Assembly (NCBI GenBank): GCA_027038695.1
Contig: JALWHA010000166.1
Location: 1 to 11,024 of the forward strand
Source of the DNA: Acidobacteriota bacterium
GTDB lineage: Bacteria > Acidobacteriota > Holophagae > Thermotomaculales > Thermotomaculaceae
DNA length: 11,024 bases
Direction of reading: 5' to 3'
In this document: positions 1 to 6,719 of the stretch, in pieces
Numbering within the stretch: position 1 is the stretch's first letter
Layout: each line of letters begins with the position of its first letter
Translations under genes and position numbers: made by a program
Notes under the pieces: generated by a model
The model's input: only the letters and a program-made list of their open reading frames with translations
Database searches by the model: none
Told to the model about the DNA's origin: nothing

Positions 1-2
1 CT

Positions 3-1157
3 CTAAAAAAGATTAAAAAAGCAAGGGAAGATTTCTTAAAAAAACAAAAAGAAGAGAAAAATAAATATCCAAAAAAAAAGTTTGTAGCGGATTTTTCCAA
101 TGTGAAAATTCCCGAATCACCTGACGTTTTTAAATCAGCCTTTCACTTTACCCCTGTAGCTCAGTACCTAAGCGGTACCTGCTGGGCATTTTCGGGAACC
201 TCATTCTACGAATCCGAAGTTTACAGGATTACCGGCAAAAAGATAAAACTTTCAGAAATGCATACCGTTTACTGGGAATACATAGAAAAGGCAAAAGGCT
301 TTGTTAGAAGTTACGGCACAAGCGAATTTGGAGAAGGCTCTGAACTTGATGCGGTAAATATGATCTACAAAAAGTACGGTTGTATGCCTGAAAGTGTTTA
401 CACCGGATTAAAAAACGGAAGGAAAATGCATAACCATGAGCTTATGTTCAGGGAAATGAATGCTTTCCTTCAATTTGTTAAAGAAAACGATCTCTGGGAT
501 GAAAACTATGTGGTTAGTAACATTAAACTAATTTTAGACAAATATATCGGGACCCCACCTTCAAAATTTCAGTACAACGGTAAAACATACACCCCAAAAA
601 CCTTTTTAAAAGAGGTTTGCAAACTTAATATGGACGATTACTATGATTTTGTATCCTTTAAGTATGCACCTTTCTATCAGAGGATTGAATTTAAAGTTCC
701 CGATAACTGGAGGCATGCTACAGATTACTACAATGTCCCCCTTGATGTCTGGTATTCAATTCTTTTAAATGCTGTTAAGAAAGGTTACACTGCAGGAATT
801 GGCGGAGATGTTACGGAACCGGGTTACAGAGGGGAGTACGATGCCGCTATAGTCCCGGCTTTTGATATTCCTGCACAGTACATAAACCAGGATGCAAGGG
901 AAATGAGGTTTTACAACCACACAACAACAGACGACCACGGAATTCACCTTGTAGGCTGGACACATTACGCAGGCCACGACTGGTTCTTAATCAAGGATTC
1001 TTCAAGAAGCGCTAGAAAGGGCAAGTTTGAAGGCTATCTCTTTTACAGAGACGACTATGTAAAACTTAAAATGCTTGACTTTGCTGTTCATAAGTCTGCA
1101 ATTGACCCGAAAATCCTTGAAAAGTTTAAAGCAAACAAAAAGGAAGATAAAAAATGA
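3..1157 (+). CDS. C1 papain-like cysteine peptidase, bleomycin hydrolase/aminopeptidase C-like (5' partial)
   Basis: This is a papain-fold cysteine peptidase that resembles the bleomycin hydrolase branch. The reading frame is open from base 3, so the true start lies before the window. The in-frame GTG at 102 has no ribosome binding site and sits inside continuous coding sequence. Upstream of it is a lysine-rich stretch, probably a charged linker. Counting from GTG 102, the oxyanion Gln is Q21 and the nucleophile is C27 in SGTCWAFS, six residues apart as in papain. The catalytic His is H279 in DHGIHLVGW. The third position, normally Asn in (K/E)NSW, is Asp here (D299 in LIKDSSRS). The segment GSELDAVNMIYKKYGCMP matches the bleomycin-hydrolase style. 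The stop overlaps the next start in ATGA (1154-1157), so the two peptidases are translationally coupled. Any signal peptide would be outside the window. The class is fairly sure; the substrate is unknown. Confidence 0.85.
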   Translation, partial: LKKIKKAREDFLKKQKEEKNKYPKKKFVADFSNVKIPESPDVFKSAFHFTPVAQYLSGTCWAFSGTSFYESEVYRITGKKIKLSEMHTVYWEYIEKAKGFVRSYGTSEFGEGSELDAVNMIYKKYGCMPESVYTGLKNGRKMHNHELMFREMNAFLQFVKENDLWDENYVVSNIKLILDKYIGTPPSKFQYNGKTYTPKTFLKEVCKLNMDDYYDFVSFKYAPFYQRIEFKVPDNWRHATDYYNVPLDVWYSILLNAVKKGYTAGIGGDVTEPGYRGEYDAAIVPAFDIPAQYINQDAREMRFYNHTTTDDHGIHLVGWTHYAGHDWFLIKDSSRSARKGKFEGYLFYRDDYVKLKMLDFAVHKSAIDPKILEKFKANKKEDKK

Positions 1158-3214
1158 TAAAAAAAATAGCACTATCATTTGCTTTGATTTTAACATTATC
1201 CCTCGCTTTTGCGGGGGTTAGGGCTCAAAAAAGGGCTTTCACCATTGACGATTTATACGCATTAAAAAGCATTTCAGGGTTAACAAAGTCTTCAAACGGC
1301 AAACTGATTGCATTTAGCGTTTCGGAAGCGGATTATAAAAAGGGAAAATCCTGCTCGCACATCTTCCTTTTAAACACCGAAACAGGAAAAATTAAGCAGT
1401 TAACGAGAGGAAAGAACTCAGACTTTTCCCCTCAATTTTCAAAAGACGATAAATACCTTTACTTTCTATCTTCAAGAAAGAAAGGGGTTCAGGTGTGGAG
1501 AATTCCCCTTGATGGCGGGGAATCGGAGCAGGTAACCGATTTTTCAATGGGAGTTAACTCATACGCTGTATTGAACAACAATAATTTAATCTTTTCAACC
1601 TATGTTTTTCCTGAAGCAGGGGCGGACAGCAAAAAGAACAAAGAGTTAGCGGATAAAATGAAGAAAGATCCGGTTCAGGCTCACTTCGGGGACAAACTTC
1701 TCTTCAGGCACTGGACTTCATACAGGGACTTTAAATACTCTCACCTGATAAAATACAATATTTCAAAAAAAACCTACAGCGAAATTACAAAGGGCAAGGT
1801 TGACTATCCCGCATTCTGGGAAGGCTTTGATTTAAGCCCAAACGGAAGGTATATTGCGGTAACCGTAAAAGATGTAAAAGACCCTGCCGAGTCAACAAAT
1901 GACGACATTGTTTTAATTGACTTAAAAACAGGGGAAATGAAAAACCTTACAAAACAAAACAAGGCATATGACGGAAACCCCTCATTTTCTCCCGACGGGA
2001 ACTACATTGCTTACAGAATGCAGAAAGTTCCCGGCTACGAATCCGACAGGTTTTACCTTGCCGTTTATAACCTGAAAACAGGTAAAACAAAGGTTTTAAG
2101 TGAAAAGATTGACAACTGGGTAAACTCTTTTCACTGGGCTGATTCACAAACAATTTATTTTACCGTTTTGGAAAAGGGCTATACCCCTCTATATTCGGTA
2201 AACATTGAAAACGGCAAATATAAAAAAGTTTTCCCTGATGTTTACATAAGGGAATTTACCCCTGCAAAAGAAAGCATTTACGCAACTATTTCCTCTATTG
2301 GGAAGCCATATGAAGTTTATAAACTCTCTCTAAAAGGCAAAACAAAACAAAGGGTATCTATTTTCAACAAAAAGATAGAAGATGAGGTTGACATAAGGCC
2401 TGCCGAACAGGTCTGGGTAAAAGGTGCTGACGGGGCAAAAATTCATATGTTTATAGTAAAACCTCACAACTTTGACCCGAACAAAAAGTATCCCTTAATA
2501 CTCAATGTTCACGGAGGGCCTCAATACATGTGGGCTGACTCTTTCAGGGGAGACTGGCAGGTTTACCCGGGGGCAGGCTACATTGTCGCATTCCCAAACC
2601 CTCACGGCTCAACAGGCTACGGGCAGGCTTTTACAAAGGCAATCTCAAGGGACTACACAGGCAAGGTTATGGAAGACATAGAAAACTGCGTTCAATACCT
2701 TGAGAAACTACCCTATGTTGACAAAGACAGAATGGGTGCAATGGGCTGGTCATGGGGCGGATACGCAATGATGTGGCTTGAAGGCCATAACAAGCACTTC
2801 AAATGCCTTGTAGCAATGATGGGGCTTTATGATTTGCCTTCATGGTACGGCTCAACCGAAGAATTATGGTTTCCGAACTACGACTGCGGGGGAGCGCCGT
2901 GGGAAAACCCTCAATACTACAAAAAATCTTCCCCCTCGTCTTATGTTAAAAACTTTAAAACCCCTTGTTTGATAATTACGGGGGAAAAGGATTACAGGGT
3001 TCCCTATACCCAGAGCATACAATTCTTCACCGCTTTGCAAAAAATGGGTGTCCCTTCCGAGATAATAATATTCAAAAACGACGGCCACTGGCCTGACCCT
3101 GTAAAATCAATGCCTCTTTACTATAACGCCCATCTTGAATGGTTCAACAAATGGCTGAAAGGCGGCAAAGCCCCTTACATATCTATTGACATGATAAAAG
3201 GCACTGCGTATTAA
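1154..3214 (+). CDS. Exported S9 family (prolyl oligopeptidase/DPP4/acylaminoacyl-peptidase type) serine peptidase
   Basis: This 686-residue serine peptidase probably trims oligopeptides outside the cytoplasm. Residues 1 to about 24 form a signal peptide: MIKK, a hydrophobic core, then a possible cleavage after AGVRA. Residues about 30-420 carry TolB/WD-like propeller repeats, with motifs such as FSPQFSKDDKYLYFLSS, DLSPNGRYIAVTVKD and PSFSPDGNYIAYR. Residues about 430-686 form the alpha/beta-hydrolase domain. It contains the oxyanion-loop motif HGGPQ, nucleophile S533 in GWSWGG, acid D613 in GEKDYRVP and His H645 in NDGHWP, so the catalytic triad is complete. Length and domain order are normal for S9. 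The ATG at 1154 overlaps the previous stop and has AAGGA about ten bases upstream. A terminator follows within 40 bases, which makes this the last gene of its operon. DPP-like and acylaminoacyl-peptidase-like activity cannot be told apart here. Pairing with a C1 peptidase suggests peptide catabolism (inference). Confidence 0.93.
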   Translation: MIKKIALSFALILTLSLAFAGVRAQKRAFTIDDLYALKSISGLTKSSNGKLIAFSVSEADYKKGKSCSHIFLLNTETGKIKQLTRGKNSDFSPQFSKDDKYLYFLSSRKKGVQVWRIPLDGGESEQVTDFSMGVNSYAVLNNNNLIFSTYVFPEAGADSKKNKELADKMKKDPVQAHFGDKLLFRHWTSYRDFKYSHLIKYNISKKTYSEITKGKVDYPAFWEGFDLSPNGRYIAVTVKDVKDPAESTNDDIVLIDLKTGEMKNLTKQNKAYDGNPSFSPDGNYIAYRMQKVPGYESDRFYLAVYNLKTGKTKVLSEKIDNWVNSFHWADSQTIYFTVLEKGYTPLYSVNIENGKYKKVFPDVYIREFTPAKESIYATISSIGKPYEVYKLSLKGKTKQRVSIFNKKIEDEVDIRPAEQVWVKGADGAKIHMFIVKPHNFDPNKKYPLILNVHGGPQYMWADSFRGDWQVYPGAGYIVAFPNPHGSTGYGQAFTKAISRDYTGKVMEDIENCVQYLEKLPYVDKDRMGAMGWSWGGYAMMWLEGHNKHFKCLVAMMGLYDLPSWYGSTEELWFPNYDCGGAPWENPQYYKKSSPSSYVKNFKTPCLIITGEKDYRVPYTQSIQFFTALQKMGVPSEIIIFKNDGHWPDPVKSMPLYYNAHLEWFNKWLKGGKAPYISIDMIKGTAY

Positions 3215-3247
3215 GAAAAAAACAAAAAATTTTATAATTTATATTTT

Positions 3248-3290
3248 CCGGGTTTGGGGTTATTTAATCTAAACCCGGTTTTCTTATTTT
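3248..3290 (+). terminator. Rho-independent terminator of the C1/S9 peptidase operon
   Basis: A perfect 8-bp stem pairs CCGGGTTT (3248-3255) with AAACCCGG (3271-3278) around a 15-base loop. The T-rich tail TTTTCTTATTTT follows at once (3279-3290). It lies 34 bases after the S9 peptidase stop, as expected for the end of that operon. Confidence 0.85.
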
Positions 3291-3391
3291 ATTTTCACTA
3301 ATTGTTACCCTCTGAAAACTTTTTATTCTCTTTCTGCTTTATCAAATAGGGCTTGCGGTTAGAAGGAAAATCAGAAGGTAAAAAAAAAGAG

Positions 3392-3421
3392 AAAGCCCCC
3401 TGAAGTCGAGGGGCTTTTTTT
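3392..3421. terminator. Hairpin terminator able to act in both directions
   Basis: AAAGCCCC (3392-3399) pairs perfectly with GGGGCTTT (3410-3417) around a ten-base loop. On the plus strand it is followed by a T run to 3421. On the minus strand it is followed by T-rich sequence, because the plus strand carries an A run at 3380-3389. It abuts the stop codon of the minus-strand PLD-like remnant (3420-3422), so it was most likely that gene's terminator. It may now also back up the terminator at 3248. Confidence 0.8.
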
Positions 3422-3672
3422 ATTTGGTTATTTTTGTGTCAAAATTTGGGATAGTGTAGTTTAGATTTGTTGAAGGGTCTATGTACTTTTGAATATTTCC
3501 GCCTGCCTGAAAGTACCTGCCTAAAAATTCCTGATAGTACTGGTTTGCTATGTTTGAGTTGGGATTATTAGCACATTTTCGTCGTTAGAGTCGTTTCCGT
3601 TTGCGTTCCAGTTTAATGAGCCTGTTATTACAATGGGGTCGCTGTCCGTGTTTACGTTTGTTGTTAAGTATT
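3420..3672 (-). pseudogene. 3' remnant of a phospholipase-D-like (PLDc/HKD family) gene, frameshifted
   Basis: Read on the minus strand, about 3660-3563 encodes NTDSDPIVITGSLNWN, then a short Asn/Asp-rich stretch ending NDENVLII. This is the GSxNW...NDEN region that follows the HKD motif in exported PLD-like proteins. The frame then runs into TAG at 3550-3548. The next frame continues with NSNIANQYYQEFLGRYFQ, then AGGNIQKY and further residues to a TAA at 3422-3420. The join at CCC (3563-3561) looks like a one-base loss: a CAC-like codon before AAC would restore LIIHNSNIANQYY. No HxK half is found upstream. An in-frame TGA lies at 3700-3698, and the sequence between does not look like the family. 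I therefore call it a truncated, frameshifted remnant. A sequencing error could explain the frameshift but not the missing N-terminal part. Confidence 0.75.
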
Positions 3673-3783
3673 TATAGAAATAACATTTCTCAAAGCATCA
3701 TTCAGTCCTTAAGGTTAACCGATAAAGACCTTCAGTCCTCTTTTAAATAACAGAATCGTCGTTGATTTTTTTAGGTTAAACAA

Positions 3784-3811
3784 TTGCATTATATTTCACG
3801 GTTCTTATATT
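3784..3811 (+). promoter_or_regulatory. Possible distal sigma70-type promoter upstream of lepA
   Basis: TTGCAT (3784-3789) is followed after 16 bases by TATATT (3806-3811). It has the same -10 hexamer as the stronger candidate downstream, which makes a tandem pair plausible. The region is AT-rich, so a chance match is possible. Confidence 0.35.
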
Positions 3812-3830
3812 GTTCAAAACCTTCCGTTTC

Positions 3831-3859
3831 TTGACTTGAACCCTTTATTTTGCTATATT
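3831..3859 (+). promoter_or_regulatory. Sigma70-type promoter of the lepA operon
   Basis: TTGACT (3831-3836, -35) and TATATT (3854-3859, -10) are separated by the ideal 17 bases. Transcription would start near 3866, about 26 bases before the GTG start and just ahead of the ribosome binding site. No other good promoter is evident between here and the window end, so it probably drives the whole operon. Confidence 0.7.
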
Positions 3860-3878
3860 TTTTCAGTGCTTTAAAAAG

Positions 3879-3884
3879 AAGGAG
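3879..3884 (+). promoter_or_regulatory. Ribosome binding site that fixes the lepA start
   Basis: AAGGAG lies seven bases before GTG 3892. The upstream in-frame TTG at 3850 overlaps the -10 element and has no such site, so translation should begin at 3892. Confidence 0.85.
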
Positions 3885-3891
3885 TTTATTT

Positions 3892-5700
3892 GTGACCAGG
3901 GATTTAATCAGGAATTTTTCAATAATTGCCCATATTGACCACGGTAAATCAACCCTTGCGGATAGAATTCTAGAAAAAACAAGCGCTGTTGAAAAAAGGG
4001 AGATGAAAGACCAGATACTTGACGATATGGATCTTGAAAGAGAAAGGGGTATTACAATCAAAGCCCATTCCGTTACGGTAAAATACATGGCCAAAGACGG
4101 GAAAGAGTATACTTTTAATTTGATAGACACCCCCGGCCATGTAGATTTTTCATATGAAGTATCAAGAAGTTTGAAGGCTTGCGAAGGTGCAATACTCGTT
4201 GTTGACGCATCTCAGGGGGTAGAGGCGCAAACCCTTGCAAATGCTTACCTTGCGGTGGATAATGACCTGGAGATTTTGCCTGTTTTAAACAAAATAGACC
4301 TGCCTGCCGCAGACCCGGATAAGGTTCTTGAGCAGATTGAGCATGTAATTGGGCTTGATACCGAGCACGCTGTTTTAGTTTCGGCTAAAACCGGGGTAGG
4401 AGTTGATGAGGTTCTTGAAAAAATCATTGAGGTATTCCCGCCTCCTGAAGGAGACGAAAGTAAACCAACAGCGGCATTGATTTTTGATTCTTGGTACGAT
4501 TCATATAGAGGGGTGGTTATACTTACCAGGGTTTTTGAAGGTAGAATATTCCCGAAGATGAAGATGAAACTTATGGCTACAGGTAAGATCTATGAAGTGG
4601 ACGAGGTGGGGATTTTTACCCCTAAAATGAAGAAAACAAAAGAGTTAAAAGCCGGAGATGTAGGGTATGTAATCGCCGGTATCAAAAATATTCAGGATAC
4701 AAAGATAGGGGATACCATAACGGAAGAAAACAGGGAATGCCCCGAGCCTCTCCCGGGGTTTCAGGAAATGAAGCCTGTTGTTTTTTCGTCATTTTTCCCT
4801 ACTGAAAATACTCAATATGACGACCTAAGGGACGCAATGGAGAAATTAAAACTAAATGATGCCGCTTTTAACTTTACACCTGAAACATCTGACGCACTCG
4901 GTTTCGGATTCAGGTGCGGTTTTTTAGGCCTGCTGCATATGGAGATTATTCAGGAACGGCTTGAAAGGGAGTACAATCTTGACTTGATATCAACCGCTCC
5001 GAGTGTTGAATATAAAATCACCAAAACAAACGGAGAGGTTTTATTTGTCTCAAACCCGTCTAAAATGCCGGAGCCTCAATATATACAAACTATAGAAGAG
5101 CCTATAGTTGAAGCAACAATTGTAACAAAATCCGAGTTTGTAGGGCCTATATTACAACTCTGCACCGATAGAAGGGGAGTTCAGAAAAGGCTTGAGTACC
5201 TTTCACAGGAGAGGGTTTTAATTGAATATGAATTGCCTTTAAATGAAATTGTTATCGATTTTTACGATAGGCTTAAATCAGTGTCAAAGGGTTATGCTTC
5301 ATTTGATTATACTCTGGCAGGCATGAGGGCGTCCAATCTTGTTAAGTTGGATATTCTTGTTAACGGAGAAATAGTGGACGCCTTATCAGTTATTGTGCAT
5401 AAGGATAAATCTTATTATAGGGCGCAGGCTTTAACCAGGAAGATGAAAGAATTGATCCCAAGGCAGATGTTTGAGGTTGCCATTCAGGCGGCAATAGGGA
5501 GAAGGGTTATAGCCAGAACAACGGTAAAGGCGTTAAGAAAAAACGTGCTTGCAAAGTGCTACGGCGGGGATATTACCAGAAAGAGAAAACTTCTTGAAAA
5601 ACAGAAAGAGGGTAAAAAAAGAATGAAAGCGGTAGGCAAAGTGAAGATCCCTCAAGAGGCATTTCTTGCAATCTTGAAGGTAAACGAAGACCAAAAGTGA
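3892..5700 (+). CDS. lepA: Elongation factor 4 (LepA), ribosome-associated GTPase
   Basis: LepA/EF4 is a translational GTPase that binds the ribosome and affects elongation and 30S maturation. From GTG 3892 the protein has 602 residues, close to the usual 600, and starts MTRDLIRNFSIIAHIDHGKS. G1 is AHIDHGKST (residues 13-21), the switch region includes ERERGITIK (49-57), G3 is DTPGH (79-83) and G4 is NKID (133-136). Domain II, the EF-G-like domains (for example GFGFRCGFLGLLHMEIIQER) and the LepA-specific C-terminal domain (KCYGGDITRKRKLLEKQKEG) all follow intact. The open frame extends upstream to TTG 3850, but that extension lies over the promoter. It is the first gene of the operon, and its stop overlaps the mltG start. 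Confidence 0.97.
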   Translation: MTRDLIRNFSIIAHIDHGKSTLADRILEKTSAVEKREMKDQILDDMDLERERGITIKAHSVTVKYMAKDGKEYTFNLIDTPGHVDFSYEVSRSLKACEGAILVVDASQGVEAQTLANAYLAVDNDLEILPVLNKIDLPAADPDKVLEQIEHVIGLDTEHAVLVSAKTGVGVDEVLEKIIEVFPPPEGDESKPTAALIFDSWYDSYRGVVILTRVFEGRIFPKMKMKLMATGKIYEVDEVGIFTPKMKKTKELKAGDVGYVIAGIKNIQDTKIGDTITEENRECPEPLPGFQEMKPVVFSSFFPTENTQYDDLRDAMEKLKLNDAAFNFTPETSDALGFGFRCGFLGLLHMEIIQERLEREYNLDLISTAPSVEYKITKTNGEVLFVSNPSKMPEPQYIQTIEEPIVEATIVTKSEFVGPILQLCTDRRGVQKRLEYLSQERVLIEYELPLNEIVIDFYDRLKSVSKGYASFDYTLAGMRASNLVKLDILVNGEIVDALSVIVHKDKSYYRAQALTRKMKELIPRQMFEVAIQAAIGRRVIARTTVKALRKNVLAKCYGGDITRKRKLLEKQKEGKKRMKAVGKVKIPQEAFLAILKVNEDQK

Positions 5701-6719
5701 TGAGAAAGATAATCGCGGTTTCAATCCTTGTTATAATTGCACTATCCTTGCTTTTTGGTTATAAATATCTTTTTTCCGAAAGAAAAGTCTCTTGCATTAT
5801 AGAGATTAAAAAAGGGGAGACAATAAATCAAATAGCAAAAACTGTTAATAACAAAACACCTTTTTCTTTAAGGCTTTTTGTTTTTACGGTGAGGCTTTTA
5901 AAACTTGACAGAAAATTGAAAGCTGGCTATTACTCGTTTTCAAACTATTATAACGTAATTGATTTTGTAAAAAGGTTAACAAAGGGAGACGCAAGGCTTA
6001 TAAAAGTAACATTTCCCGAAGGTTTGAATTGTTTTGAAATGTTTGACAAACTTGTTAAAGCAGGGTTAGGCAAAAAAGATGTTTATATGCAATACTTTTA
6101 TATGCCTCAAAATTTCTTGCCTGCAGGTTTTCAATCGGCAAAGACATTGGAAGGTTTTCTTTTCCCTGATACTTACCTTTTTAGGGCTAATTCAAGCGAA
6201 AAAGAAGTAATTGAACAGATGGTTTCAAGGTTTAACACAATGTTTAAAAAAGCGAAACAATTCAATTGTCTTAAAAAAAAGGGTGTTTTATTAGACGATT
6301 ATGAAATATTAAAACTTGCTTCTTTAGTGGAAAAGGAAACTTCATTAAAAAATGAAATGCCTTTAATTGCCTCTGTTTTTTACAATAGGTTGAAAAAGGG
6401 AATGAAACTTGAATGCGACCCGACAATTATATATGCCTTAATACTTGAAGGCAGGTATGACGGTAATATTAAAAGAAAAGATATAAGAATGAAACACCCG
6501 TTTAATACTTATTACATAAAAGGTCTGCCCCCGACTCCTATTGCCAATCCCGGGTTTAACGCAATTAAGGCGGCTTTTTGTCCCGCATCTTCAGAGTATC
6601 TCTTTTTTGTTTCCAATAACAAGGGAAAGCATTTATTTAGTAAAACTTATAAACAACACTTAAAGTACGTAAAAGAGTACCAAATCAGGTATTGGAGAAA
6701 AAAGTGGAGAAAAAGATAA
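5700..6719 (+). CDS. mltG: Endolytic murein transglycosylase MltG (YceG family)
   Basis: MltG is an inner-membrane lytic transglycosylase that cuts nascent glycan strands and so sets strand length. One N-terminal membrane helix (about residues 5-24) is followed by a LysM-like segment with KKGETINQIAKTV (about 37-50) and the YceG domain. The catalytic Glu is in LASLVEKET, at E211 counted from ATG 5700; it corresponds to E218 of the E. coli enzyme. The motifs LEGFLFPDTYLF and KGLPPTPIANPG are family hallmarks. The 339-residue length is normal. The start is either ATG 5700, sharing one base with the lepA stop (TGATG), or the adjacent GTG 5697. No good ribosome binding site is seen, so translation probably depends on coupling to lepA. 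The basic C-terminus (RYWRKKWRKR) overlaps the next gene. Confidence 0.95.
   Translation: MRKIIAVSILVIIALSLLFGYKYLFSERKVSCIIEIKKGETINQIAKTVNNKTPFSLRLFVFTVRLLKLDRKLKAGYYSFSNYYNVIDFVKRLTKGDARLIKVTFPEGLNCFEMFDKLVKAGLGKKDVYMQYFYMPQNFLPAGFQSAKTLEGFLFPDTYLFRANSSEKEVIEQMVSRFNTMFKKAKQFNCLKKKGVLLDDYEILKLASLVEKETSLKNEMPLIASVFYNRLKKGMKLECDPTIIYALILEGRYDGNIKRKDIRMKHPFNTYYIKGLPPTPIANPGFNAIKAAFCPASSEYLFFVSNNKGKHLFSKTYKQHLKYVKEYQIRYWRKKWRKR
6694..6697 (+). promoter_or_regulatory. Ribosome binding site favouring GTG 6704 as the U32 gene start
   Basis: GGAG sits six bases before GTG 6704. The longer alternative, TTG 6692, would place this site inside the gene and has only a weak AGG ahead of it. Confidence 0.6.

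Larger units (their letters stand above)
3215..3891. other. Gene-poor region between two plus-strand operons
   Basis: This stretch of about 680 bases has no intact gene. In order it holds the terminator of the peptidase operon (about 3248-3290), an unassigned stretch (3295-3391), a two-way hairpin (3392-3420), a decayed PLD-like gene on the minus strand (about 3420-3672), an unassigned stretch (3673-3783) and the lepA promoter region (3784-3891). The first unassigned stretch contains an imperfect inverted repeat, TTACCCTCTGA at 3305-3315 against TCAGAAGGTAA at 3371-3381, with one mismatch. The second has a nine-base direct repeat TTCAGTCCT at 3701 and 3731, and the two touching palindromes CCTTAAGG (3707-3714) and GGTTAACC (3713-3720). 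None of these has an evident function. Confidence 0.7.

Noticed and set aside
102..104. GTG as the real start of the first peptidase gene
   Set aside because: The frame is open upstream to the window edge and no ribosome binding site precedes it, so the gene is cut by the window.
157..181. tRNA-like string TGTAGCTCAGTACCTAAGCGGTACC
   Set aside because: It resembles a D-arm, but there is no anticodon arm, T-arm or acceptor pairing, and it lies inside the C1 peptidase coding sequence just before the catalytic Cys codon.
3305..3381. Imperfect 11-base inverted repeat as a possible miniature mobile element
   Set aside because: One mismatch, no target-site duplication seen, and the terminators and AT-rich sequence nearby make chance pairing likely.
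3701..3740. Possible CRISPR remnant from two nine-base repeats 30 bases apart
   Set aside because: There are only two copies, the repeat is far too short, and there is no leader or cas gene.
3789..4130. 113-codon open frame on the minus strand
   Set aside because: It lies opposite the lepA promoter and GTPase domain, which are clear. Its translation has no recognisable family.
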